From the NCBI GenBank assembly GCA_940671915.1, contig CALNVZ010003433.1:48477332-48541331 (forward strand): a stretch of DNA of 64,000 nt. The letters are read 5' to 3'. A program made the translations under genes and the position numbers. How positions within the stretch are numbered: position 1 is the stretch's first letter; each line of letters begins with the position of its first letter. Below, in pieces: positions 1-10,812 of this stretch. The notes beneath the pieces were generated by a model, which was not told the DNA's origin, made no database searches, and was given only the letters and a program-made list of their open reading frames with translations. Origin of the DNA: Paracentrotus lividus (lineage: Eukaryota; Echinodermata; Echinoidea; Camarodonta; Echinidae).

Positions 1-145
1 ACTATTCAGTCAGGCGTGACATCAAGCAAAAAGATGATAACCACTATATTAAATATTGTATGTGATAACAGTCTACATGATCTAGTAGTCTTGGAAACAA
101 ACATTGATTGTAATCAATGCTTTAATACATACATGTATGTACGTA

Positions 146-2030
146 CACTGTCCGTCATAAAGGTGAAATATTTTTTTGCCGCTCTAAGCAACATAATTTT
201 GCTCTGGCTTTAATTTCTTGAAATTGTTTGTCCCTGCTTTTACTTTTTGGGACCCTGCCTATATCTTGAACATTCTAACAACCCTTCGCGGGGATTTTTT
301 CCCAAAAAAGTTCTGTCAATCCCAGTGATGCCCATTTTTGTCATTTTTTCTCATTTTGGGGCCCTTTTTTGTTTACCCGGCCAATCAAGCCCCCCTTAGT
401 CCTACCCCCAGTAAACGCGTCTGAGATGTATTGTTTATATTGGTCTTTAAGTTAAATCTATATTTATGGGGACAGGGTTAGGTCTCTTGCCTAGGTGAGG
501 GGTTGAAGTAAAAAGTGTGATTGGTGAAAATTCAGAATATTTTATTCCACCTTTATGCTGAAAACAAAAGAAATAAAAAACAACCTTTAGGTTTTCCCGC
601 TCAATTTCATCTTTCGTTCACTCCATTTCACATTTGGATTAAACGATTTAACGCAATTTTTAGTGATACATGTACTTCAGTAAAAGCTTATGATGGTATC
701 TCACTTGTCATGAGACGGATTTAAGACTAGTTTGGGACAGTTTTGAGACGGTATTGAGGCAGTTGCAGAGACGTTTGGGAGACGTCTCAGAGATGTATGT
801 TGAGTCTCTGTGCCTTTTCATGAGTCGCAGTAAATCAAACATGCTTTAAAACTATGAAATTTTCCGTCGTGACGGAAAAAACTATTGGGGACGTCGAGTC
901 GCAGAGACGTCTCCGCGAAGTGAGATAGTTATTATTTTGAGGTTCTTACAGTCGTGTAAAATAACATTTTTGTTTATTTTTGTTTTTTGTTTACAAGTCT
1001 TCATGCCGAGATGCCTTGCTCGTCAGGAGATTGATGGCTATAAATTATCAACCATAATCAAATAATGATCAGAGGGATTTTCAAGAACAAAGTATTTATT
1101 GTTCTTGTAATGAACTGTCATATTCATCTGTATTACGTATGATACAAAATGAATGCACATAGATCCAGAAAATTACAAACACTGTCTTGTCTGACGATTT
1201 CATAATTTATAATTCGTACGCTGCATGACTGAGTCATATTTGGTTTTGTGTGCTAGTTTGTGTGTTCAATTTCAAAATTAAAGATAGAAAAATCCGATAC
1301 AAAACATAAGTAGAAACTCGATTGAACATTGAGCATTTCGTACATGATGTAAGATTAAAAAATGGGAGATAATATACCTCCACAATCTCACTCTTAAAAA
1401 TTGAGGTGCGTATATGGTCATTTTCCTGAAAATTAAAGAGTTTGATTAAATTTAAGTGCACAAAGTAGGAAATAGAATTCTTATTAATGAAATTGTTGGC
1501 CCCAAAGCACGCCCGTCGCCGTTTCGTTTTAAATTGAATGAACGAATCGGGAAATTGGTGCATGAAATTGACAATTGAAAGAAAAGATAGAAATTTCCAT
1601 GGTGTAAAAATGAATAAAATCAATGTTAAACCCCAGCCAAAATAAATTTTGACCCCTCCCCTAGACAAAAGAGTCGAGCCTGTAATCATAAAACTAGATT
1701 TAACTGAAAGAACAATAACAACTCTACAACTCAGACATGTTTCCTTGGGGTAGGACTGAGGGAGCCTTGGTGGGCAGCGTAAACAAAAAGAGGCCCCCAA
1801 AATAAGAAAAAAATGACAGAAATGGCCTTCCTTCGGGGGGGGGGGGGATGGGTGGGGGTGGACAAACTTTTTGGAACAAAAACCCTCGGGAAGGATTGAG
1901 GGAACGTCCAAGATATAGCCAGGATCCCGGAAAATGAAAGCGATGACAAACACATTCAAGAAATTAAAGACGGAGCAAGATAATGTCGCTGGAGCCAGAG
2001 AAAAATATTCCACCTTAATGACGAACAGTG
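146..2030. repeat. Foldback element, TA-flanked (copy 1)
   Basis: The ends are inverted: CACTGTCCGTCATAAAGG on the left and CCTTAATGACGAACAGTG (imperfect match) on the right, each flanked by TA (144-145 and 2031-2032). The arms (about 146-600 and 1560-2030) share the same blocks in opposite orientation, for example ctttaatttcttgaa against ttcaagaaattaaag. A shorter relative lies at 31286-32283. TA target sites are typical of Tc1/mariner elements, so this is probably a non-autonomous member (inference). The middle, about 600-1560, does not match the other copy and may be a later insertion. The open frames inside it look like chance. Confidence 0.7.
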
Positions 2031-2507
2031 TATAATTGACAGTGAGGCATATTGCAAAACAATCCCTGCACATGCTATTGAATGCCATTTTAATATGCAT
2101 TCAATGTGTATTGACAATGTCAAGAAAACAATAATATTGCTGTTATGATTTACATACAAAAACAAATATATCGCAAGCCTTCAGATTATCAATGTAATAT
2201 AATTTTCTATGCTGTCATTGTAGTTTTATTTGCATCATGCAAAACAAATAAATATAGGCACCTGCCATGTCTAGTATCAACAAATTTTGAATGCGCTTTC
2301 TAGCTGCTCCATCAAAATAAAAAAAGGATGGTTTACATGTCCTGCCTTGCAAGCCAACTATGTGTTGTATAAACAGAAGTGGAATGCATGCAGTCCTAAA
2401 GTATACAAGCCGACAGATTTTAAAGGAACTAAACAGATTTTATGGCATTTGCTCATGATGTATTTGCTCTGCAGTAAATCCCAACACCGATGAGTAGAAT
2501 TACTTGA

Positions 2508-3168
2508 GCCCTGGACCCATATTCCATAAAGGACTTAAGCATTTGTCTTTAAGTCTAAGTATTTTTTCTAAGATTTTGTTTAAGATATGAAAAATGGGTT
2601 AGCTGTCTTCCAAACACGTTGGGCTCTTTGTCTGCATTCAGAAAAATATATTAAGCAAAAGTCTTAACTTGTTATGACGTCACAATGGTCATGCAGAAGC
2701 AAAATGACACCCTACGTGATCTGTATAAAATATAAAAGTGTCATTTTCCGTTTTGAAATAAATTTGTAACAATTTATGGATTCATTACTATTTAGTTTAT
2801 GTCTCACCAATAGAATTAAACTGTTTAAAAGTTTAAGATTCTACACAAATCTGATTATTTCAAAAGAATTTGATTAATGTTGTCATGTTCAGTTTGTGGT
2901 TTCAAATAAGCTTGCCATTAGGTAGTAGACTTAAAGTTCTTAAAGATAAAATTCTCATTTTTATGTGTGTATTTGAAGGCGCATCTCCATTTAAGATTTT
3001 GGCTTTAATAGCCAAGATCTAGGAATTTATGCTTAAACTGTCAAAAGTCTTAAGTTAAGGAAAAATTATGAACTGTTTTTGTTTTAAGGAATGCGCATTT
3101 TGGCTAAGAATTTTGTCTTAGCAAAAAATACTTAAATTTCTTGCTTTATTTATGGAATACGGGCCCTG
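2508..3168. repeat. Foldback MITE
   Basis: The ends are inverted: CTGGACCCATATTCCATAAA at the left against TTTATGGAATACGGGCCCTGG at the right. Internally, ttaag-rich segments also face each other, such as cttaagcatttgtctttaag and the ttttgtcttagc stretch near 3110. No coding frame was found. Superfamily not determined. Confidence 0.6.
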
Positions 3169-4070
3169 GACTATACATGTACCTATTTTTACATGTAATC
3201 ATAACACTATAAAGACCCTATCACTTCTCTAATAACTATATCTCAGACAAAATAAAGCCTGCCATAGTAAGAGCAAATGTATGGCAATCCATGTTGGTAT
3301 TCTATACACAAAACATTAACAAAAATAAGCAAACACATTTAGATAGAAAATACCTGGGATACATCATTCAGACCATATTCTCCCTTGAATAATTGTACAA
3401 ATATCATCTGATTTTCTTTAGTCATTTTGGCATTCATGTAACCCATGGTTACCAAATAACCAAAGTCCTCCATACAAAGCAAAAATCAAATGAAACTGTT
3501 TCTATTCTAATTCACTATTTGAAATACATGTTATTTTGGCAATCACAATGTCTTTCTTTTAATCATGCTTCTTAATGATTAAAATGTCTCTCATACTTTT
3601 TTCAGGGATGATTCATGTTCAAGCTTGATTGGTCCACCTTGAACTATATTTTCCTTGTGTACAGTTGTGTATACACATGGTTATTTATGATCAATTTTGA
3701 GAAATATATTTGACATTCAAATCTTTTAAGAGTCCACAATCAATTTTAATGTCAGAAAGACAAGATGACAAATCAGCTAAGATTTACAAGTCATTTATCA
3801 ACATTGGTAAAGCCATCTAGTGATACGCATTATACATTGTCTTCCCCCTCTTCCTTCCCCTTTTTAAAGTAATGTTTTCATTTGTATTTGTTTTGTATAG
3901 TCTTCTATTATTTAACTTGTGAATTAAATTAAAAACTAATTAAGAAGTTGTCTTATTTGCTGTCTTATTATTAATCAATTTCTCAATGACCCATAGATTC
4001 CCAGCCTATGGTCCAATTGTGAAATTTTAGCCTAGAAACTGAATACTAATTTATTATTTGTAGGATTAAA
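3169..4070. other. Non-coding, nothing recognised
   Basis: AT-rich sequence between two repeats. No convincing exon, repeat end or RNA gene was seen on either strand. Confidence 0.5.
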
Positions 4071-4072
4071 TA

Positions 4073-4142
4073 CCATCATTTGCAAAAGTTTAAGACCACC
4101 CTAAATTTTTGGGGTATTATGTTCAATGAGCATTATTCTTTT
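4073..4142 (+). repeat. Left terminal inverted repeat of the Tc1-like element
   Basis: Starts CCATCATTTGCAAAAG and reads inward through the ggggtattatg core to cattattctttt. It is the near-perfect reverse complement of 7959-8028. Confidence 0.85.
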
Positions 4143-4318
4143 GTTCCATTGAAATATTATGTAACATGTTTTCCTGTCATGGTTCATGGGATGAGATTAA
4201 TGGTTTAAGCTCATTTCCATGAATGTCTTTGCCTCAGAAGGTCTTCATCTGGCACTTTGTCTCTTATCCAGGATGGGAAAAAAACAGACTCTAAGTCAGG
4301 TTCAGAGGGTTAAAATAG

Positions 4319-7300
4319 CAGGGTTCCCACGGTCATGGAAAATCCTGGAAAATCCTGGAAAATTTTGTGGTCATGGAAAGTCAGGGAAAAGTCAGGGAAT
4401 TTGTAAAATTTGTGAAAAGTCATGGAAAGGGGATTTTGGTCATGGAAAAGTCATGGAATTGCATTTACACATGTACAAAAATGTAACTCTTGGCTATGGC
4501 AGCTTTCCAGTTTGTTGTGTCTCGCAACTCTCATACTCTGTGATCATACTCTGCTATTATAATTGGTGTTCATGATTTCCATTTTTCCCAGTTTTGTGAT
4601 TTCCACTTTCACTTTAATTGCAGTGTTAGTTGCCAGTACCTACTGCTCTGATCATGATTTGTTCCCTGGGGTACTTAGTGTTAGGACTAGTGAGGTTGAA
4701 ATAACATTCAATAAAGGTTTTTGTGAATATAACACAGCCACAATCCACATTCCTCACTCAAAATACTCATGGACGTGAATAAATTGATCACTCCTGACAT
4801 TCAATTCGGACAATCAGACTACAGCAAATTTCATCTACATGTATATTTGCAATGATATTATATATAAGATGCCGATCAGTCAAAATATTTTCAATATATC
4901 ACATTTTTTTTTTTGTCACTGGTTTTGCTTTTTTAGTTGTTTTCAGAGAATTTAAATTTCAAGTTTTGTACAATTTTACTCAACATTCATGGCAATTAGT
5001 TGACATATCAAGTCACAACTGATCAATCACTACCAACATGGCTATCAGAACATAATACATCCAAATGGTTCTGAATCTCTTAGTTACACAAGATGTTTCA
5101 ATTGCTGTTTTGGTGTCAATTAATGCATCCTCTCCGGAAAAGTTACTTTTAAAATGAAGTTTAATGAAATATCAAAATAGGCATCAAATGTCCAATTTTC
5201 AAGATATCCTCATGATTTTTGGACCATAGAGAGAAATACAGTTGTCAATTTAGCTGGTGTCCTCAAACTGTATCACAAATGCCCTCATTTTTTGTAATGT
5301 AGAGTGAAATGCAGCACTATGTTGAGAATTTAGGATGAGGATGTCTTTGTTAGCCTTTTTTTTTCATGTCTCCTTATTGAAATGTCACTCTTTTTTAACG
5401 ATTGGCTCATGTATTTCATATGTAAAGTGTTTCGTCTTCAAATAATTCAGGGTTCCCACAGATATTTGAAAACAAAATTCCATGTCTTTTATGTGGAAGA
5501 TTTGTAGCAACTGTGAATTCAGGATCCTAACTTATGCCTGGAAAAATTGACTTTTACATATATAATATAATTCACTTTGGTGACAAGATCTGCATGCTGT
5601 CTTCTGAAAATTTGGAAATAAATACAACACAAAAAGAAAGTTCCCCCTATTTCAAATAGAAATAATTTTTGAAATAGGAAGAGTTGAGAAAATCTTATTA
5701 TTTGTCCACGTAGGGAATTTAATTAGCTACCATGGGAGCGCATTTTAGGAAATATCGTGAAGTCATGCTTCAATGAGCAATGTTGAATGCAAAAATGTCA
5801 TTTTTTGAAGTTTACAAGCCTAAAATCACAACTTTGATTCAGTGATAGGGGACCAATTTTTAGATTTTAAATATTTACGCATCAGAATGTACGCAAAACG
5901 TGCTTAAAAACATACGGAATGGACATTTGTGTAAAATAATACAGTGAGTGAGGATGCAGCAAAAATGCCAAAACTGCGATTTTTACTTCTTTGCCATGGT
6001 AAAATTGATCAAATATGATGGGATTCATGTCTAGGAAGAGTGTTTTTAACTTTTGCAAAATATTTAAATCAATTCACAGTTGAATGAACACCATAAAATA
6101 CCATGTGAAAAACACTAAGTAGTATTCTTTCCATTTTGTACACCAAAAATCATGTGAATATCTGTTTTTGTATTATTTTTATGACCATTGCATGTGTGTA
6201 CATGATCCTATTGCATTTATTAAAAAATTCATGCTTCAGTGAGCATGTGGCACTGGAAAAGCTGTTTTTTTTTTATTTAGAGACCCAAATTAAATTGCTT
6301 ACTTTGCTAAAGATATGTGCCAAGTTTCAAGAATTAACTCATAGTATAACAAACAAAAATTGACAATGAAAATGGGAAATATTTGACTTTTGTTCACTTT
6401 TTGTTCAAACTCTATACATAAAGTCAAATACATGTATTGTCCATTTTCATTGTAATTTCTTTGGTTGTTATAATATAATAAAAGTCATTAACTAACAGGA
6501 ACCTAGGTCAAATTAAGAATCGGACGTGCCATTAAGCCGTGCCAGCTAGGGCCATAAACTTTCCTCCTTTTTTATTGTTTTTCTCATATCTTGTGTTCAC
6601 TGAAGCATAACAATTTCGGAATTTTTGCGAAAATGAAATCAAATGAATACTTTTAAACGAATTGTTATGGTTAAGCAAAGTAAGCAATTTAATTTGGTCT
6701 CTAATGAAAAAAAAAAAAGCTTTTCCAGTGCCACATGCTCACTGAAGGATGAATCTTTAAATAAGTTTATGCAATGTGATCATGTACAGACCTGCACCTG
6801 TCATAAAATAATACAAAAAGAGATATCCACATGATTTTTAGTGTACAAAACGGAAAGAATACTTACTTAGTGTTTTTCACATGGTATTTTATGGTGTTCA
6901 TTCAACCATGAATTGATTTAATTTTTTTTGCAAAAGTTAAAAACACTCTTCCTAGAAATGAATCCCATCATATTTGAATAATTTTACAATGGAAAAGAAG
7001 TAAAAATCACAGTTTAGGCATTTTTTGCTGCATGCTCACTCAACCGTAAAATTTTGCGCAAATATCCTTTCGGTATCTTTGGAAGCACGTTTTGCGTACA
7101 TTCTGTTTCGTGAAATGTTTAAAATCTAAAAATTGGTCCGATATCATTGAATCAAAGTTGTGATTTTAGGCTTGTGAACTTCAAAAAATGACATTTTTAC
7201 ATTTAACCATTGCTCACTGAAGCATGACTCCATGATTTTTCCTAAAATTCGCTCCCATAGTAGCTAATAAAATTCCCTACATGGACATATAATTAGATTT

Positions 7301-7660
7301 TTTAACTCCTCCTATTTTAAAAGTTATTGATATTTGAATTAGGGGGAACTTTCTTTTTGTGTTGTGTTTAGTTTAAGGAAATCTGTCAGTTCAAGAAAAT
7401 TACATGAGTTTGTGTTCAAGATAATTTTGAATTTTGGGTGTTGGTGAAACGAAAATGGTACCCTGGGCAGAATCAGCCCATATGTCATGAGTAAGATAGT
7501 GGGTTTGAACGGATGGCTGTGAGGGGAGATGGAGGCTATCATAACGTGTCTGATTTTGGAAACCGTACCAGAAAGGAAGTCATGGAAAGCAGCAATTTAG
7601 TCATGGAAAAGTCATGGAAAAGTCATGGAATTCTGTTTTCAAATTTCTGTGGGAACCCTG
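4319..7660. mobile_element. Nested non-autonomous DNA element with CAGGGTTCCCAC ends
   Basis: Left end CAGGGTTCCCAC (4319-4330) and right end GTGGGAACCCTG (7649-7660), flanked by the direct repeat AAATAG. The subterminal parts of both ends carry repeated gtcatggaaaag units. A second CAGGGTTCCCACAGA end lies inside at 5448 and matches the right end over about 35 bp, better than the outer left end does. The insertion may therefore be composite. Superfamily not determined; a 6-bp target duplication is unusual for hAT elements, which make 8 bp. Confidence 0.75.
5630..7350. repeat. Large imperfect palindrome inside the nested element
   Basis: The left arm (about 5630-6360) and right arm (about 6690-7350) are reverse complements around a centre near 6490. 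Matching landmarks are gttccccct at 5641 with agggggaac near 7341, and the segment around gcatgtggcactgg near 6244 with ccagtgccacatgc near 6725. The arms have drifted by substitutions and small indels. No coding capacity was seen. Confidence 0.75.
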
Positions 7661-7958
7661 AAATAGTAACCCTTTTCCAAGAAGGCTACTCTGAACGCAA
7701 GATTAGTGAGAAGACTGGGTGTAGCAAGACTGTCGTCCACAATGCCATTCACAAATTTCGAAACGATGGCTCATTTTCCGACCGGAAGAGGAGTGGTCGT
7801 CCAAGAAAAACAACGCGTTGCGAGGACAACATGATGAAGAGGATTGTTGGAAGAGATTGTTCCATTTCCTGTCGTGACATCAAGGCCGAGCTGCAGTCTA
7901 CTGGTATAACAGTCAGTAAGAGTACCATTTCTCGCCGTTTGAGCAAGGAATTTGGGCT

Positions 7959-8028
7959 AAAAGAATAATGCTCATTGAACATAATACCCCAAAAATTTAG
8001 GGTGGTCTTAAACTTTTGCAAATGATGG
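7959..8028 (-). repeat. Right terminal inverted repeat of the Tc1-like element
   Basis: Ends CTTTTGCAAATGATGG before the TA at 8029-8030 and pairs with 4073-4142. The transposase stop codon (7966-7968) falls inside it. Confidence 0.85.
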
Positions 8029-8035
8029 TAGTTCT

Positions 8036-8205
8036 TGGACTACTACCCTCTGGAAAATTAGTAGTACCCCTGGATAACTACCCCCAGTAAATACATAGTA
8101 TCAACCCCCTAACTCTAAACCTATAACCTTAACCGAATATCAGGGGTGGGGGTATTTTTCCTGGGGCTAATTGTCCAGGGGTAGTTGTCCTGATGGTTTT
8201 ATATT
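8036..8205. repeat. Remnant of a 'tagttgtcctgg' repeat family
   Basis: Rich in blocks such as actacccccagtaaat and ggggtagttgtcct. Similar wording recurs near 52880-52995 and 61505-61650 (for example gatagttgtcctagaaccc), so this is a dispersed short repeat. Ends not defined. Confidence 0.4.
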
Positions 8206-8521
8206 TGGATTGAAATCACAGATTTTCCTGGGCACAAAAGAAAAATTACAATATGTATCGTTTTTTCCCCTGATTTACAGAGTAACTCATTGAATTACCC
8301 CTAGCTATCAGTGTTATTCTTTCTTCTAAAGTATGTTTTCTGTCTGTTCATGTTCTTCCATAATTTGATATCTCTTTATGTACATGTACATAGAGTAAGT
8401 TCCATTTTCTCTTTCAGATATGTGTATTGACTACAATTTTTGTTTTAATGATTGATTTGTTCATCATGTGATCAGTAGTAGATTTGAAGTAAGTGAAAGG
8501 GGAGCTAAAGAACAGCGTTCC

Positions 8522-9436
8522 TTAACCCGTTGACGACGAAATTGTTTGTCCTGATGTCATTACCCCAAGACGAGATTAAAAAAGAGATGACCCTGTCCGC
8601 GCTTGCGGGCTCTGGTTAAATCGCTCATGCGTAGCCTGGTCGCACACTGGTAATGGATCTTAGAAGTGAAGCTTGATTTTTTTTTAAATATATATATTTT
8701 TTTTCTATAGTGTTTTTGGTGTATTTTCTCAATTGCCCCTTATCACTACATGATTGAATATTCCACATTCCCATGTCAAACTCGATATTACTACATGGAA
8801 AAGATAATAAAATTGTGAACAAGAAAAGCTTTCCTCTGGTTTGTAAACTGAGTATCTTGTCTTGGCCTGAAAGAAAATGTTTTAAACCTTAATGAGTCTA
8901 GTTTTCTTTTCAGCTAAGCCACTGGAAGCACTGGCTACAGTTTGTAATTACAGCCACTGATCGATGCTTCTTTATATCTCCAGATACATCCGTTTTTTTG
9001 TGTGTGTGCGCCCATGTTAGAAAATCGCTCCCACCTTTGCGCTGATCCATTGAATTTTCATGGGCTAACAATAAAAGTAGTACAAAGGAGGATCAGCAAA
9101 ACCGAAAATGCTTAAAATCGCCAATGGTCACTTTTATACACTGGTTGACGCAATTCTTCCTGACTGCCTGAGAAATATATCTATTTAAAAAGCTTATTTA
9201 TTAAATATATCAAATAGTTATGACATTATTTTCAATAGAACATTTCGCTCATTTCATAAATTAACTACTGCATATACATGAAGGAAAAATTCAACAAAAG
9301 TAGTACAAAAGGTGAATTTTAGGGGGTGTTTGGTGATAAAGATGTGGTCATTGAGGAACTGAGTATACCCGGTTCCCATCCATCAGTGTGTTAGACGGGA
9401 CCCGGGTAAACCCGGTTCCCGCTCTCAACGGGTTAA
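8522..9436. repeat. TTAA-flanked element (piggyBac-like ends), or two chance ends
   Basis: Left end TTAACCCGTTGAC (8522) and right end CTCAACGGGTTAA (to 9436) form a 12-bp perfect inverted repeat beginning with TTAA, the piggyBac target. The sequence before its left end (about 8463-8521) resembles that before the next TTAA element (about 9570-9628). It contains the uncertain exon at 8914-8991, which counts against its being one simple element. Confidence 0.5.
8914..8991 (+). CDS. Possible upstream exon of the unrecognised + strand gene
   Basis: After a good polypyrimidine-AG acceptor (gttttcttttcag), 78 nt read LSHWKHWLQFVITATDRC and a short continuation without a stop. The end at 8991 is in phase 0, as needed to join the exon at 10072. 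The composition looks protein-like. Against it: the donor (TCC followed by GTTTTT) is poor, and the segment sits between two TTAACCCGTTG ends. A transcript would decide. Confidence 0.35.
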
Positions 9437-9628
9437 AATACTTTGTGAAGACGTGTACTTTACCTATAAAATCAGCTCATACCTCTTTGGCTAAATATTT
9501 CTTGGATAGGGAAGTACAATGTACCTGGCCATAAAAACACCACTGTAATACAATACAGTCTATTTGTTTTGATCATGTGACCAGTAGTAGGTATGCAGTT
9601 GGTAAAAGGAGCTAAAGAACAAGGTTCT

Positions 9629-9876
9629 TTAACTCTTTGCCTGCCAAGTTCGACTATAGTCACAATTGTACTTATTATCTTTACAATTGTAATAATTCAT
9701 TTTCTCTGTAATGGCTGGACTAAAAGATCTGAAAATCACTGATAATGCTAGGACCGGGTCTGCGGCAAAATTTCTTGTAGTTCATACTAAGCAAACATTG
9801 TTATACTATTTTTAATAATTAAAGAGAAAAGTCTTCTTTTTTATGCTTAAAATTAATGTGGCATGCAAAGAGTTAA
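9629..9876. repeat. TTAA-flanked short element
   Basis: Left end TTAACTCTTTGCCTGCC and right end GGCATGCAAAGAGTTAA form an inverted repeat bounded by TTAA. About 248 bp with no coding frame. It fits a piggyBac-type MITE (inference from the TTAA target). Confidence 0.6.
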
Positions 9877-10071
9877 AATGAGTGATCATGTTGTATTAAC
9901 ATGTAAAATATATAAAAGCACATTTTTATTTTTCCCAAAGGCTGTTGTAGTGATGTAAACTACATACTCTTGCAAACTTGGGGAACAAAGCTGATTCCTT
10001 TAAAGCTTAAAATGTTTTATATACTGTTATAGATTAACTATAAATCTTTCTTTCTGTATTCAAACATTCAG

Positions 10072-10209
10072 TATCCATCATACTTTGCCCTGAACCTTGC
10101 GATTCATGAGAATAAGATCATGGAAGAAGCCAAGGCCCATGGAGCTAAACATCCTGATAAGATGAAAGAAGGTGGACAGAGTGATGAGGCTGATTCATCA
10201 AGACTAGCA
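10072..10209 (+). CDS. Unrecognised gene, exon A
   Basis: 138 nt, phase 0 at both ends, 46 residues starting YPSYFALNLAIHENKIMEEA. Acceptor after tgtattcaaacattcag, donor GCA|GTAAGT. The second half is charged (KHPDKMKEGGQSDEADSS). Degenerate copies of its last ~45 bp plus the donor recur in the following intron. Confidence 0.7.
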
Positions 10210-10771
10210 GTAAGTTTACAGAAAAACAGTAATTATAGGAAGAAAGAGAGAGAGAGAGAGAGAGAGATTGGGCATAAACAAAGGACAGTAACGAGGGTTA
10301 TTAAAGGGATTTAGTAACTTTCAAAAACAAGAGCAATTATATCAAGATTAATAAAATTATATTGTTCCAACAGTAAAAACAAACTACTGAAAGTTTCAGA
10401 TCAAATGGAAGTCATTTACTACCTTAAAACAGTGTAACAAACCATGCCAAGCATACAGCCGAACACCAGTACCCTCTGCTGATAGCTCACCAGGCCGCTA
10501 GGGATGGGGGACTATACAACAGGAAATGGGTGTGTGGAAAAGCACATGGTTTTATAAACCATCCGGTGTTGGTTTATAAAATTTGCGTATGAAATCATTG
10601 ATATCTCGAAGGTGAAGCAAGCAATTAGCTTGCAATTTGGAAGAGATACCAGACTGACCTAAGTGTTTATAATTATGTTGACAAAATAAGCTAAATTGAA
10701 TAAATGTGTTTTGAATATCATTCAATGTTACTGCATCCCTTTAATGAACACTAGCAGTATGTTTAGAGATG

Positions 10772-10812
<41 letters not shown>

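Larger units (their letters stand above)
4273..7968 (+). pseudogene. Tc1-like transposase N-terminus, split by insertion and lacking its catalytic domain
   Basis: The ATG at 4273 opens a frame reading MGKKQTLSQVQRVKI up to 4318. It resumes at 7667 as TLFQEGYSERKISEKTGC and continues to a stop at 7966-7968. Joined, it has the family's first helix-turn-helix (ERKISEKTGCSKTVV), the basic SGRPRKTT linker and the second helix-turn-helix (CRDIKAELQSTGITVSKSTI). The DDE domain, normally about 200 residues more, is missing. The break is a 3342-bp insertion with a 6-bp target duplication AAATAG (4313-4318 and 7661-7666). Removing the insertion and one AAATAG restores the frame exactly, so the reading frame was whole before the insertion. 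Confidence 0.85.
4071..8030. mobile_element. Tc1-like DNA transposon, internally deleted and interrupted
   Basis: A terminal inverted repeat of about 70 bp at 4073-4142 matches 7959-8028 in reverse complement. Both ends are flanked by TA, the target dinucleotide of Tc1/mariner transposons. Between them lie the N-terminal helix-turn-helix part of a Tc1-type transposase and a large nested insertion. The DDE catalytic half is absent: the coding frame runs from the helix-turn-helix region straight into the right inverted repeat. The element cannot be autonomous. Confidence 0.85.

Noticed and set aside
1234..2165. Open frames of up to 288 codons on the - strand
   Set aside because: They lie in the arm and centre of the TA-flanked foldback element, contain no recognisable domain and are not shared by the second copy.
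7513..7666. Upstream extension of the transposase frame
   Set aside because: This part is the end of the nested insertion; the true N-terminus is at 4273-4318.
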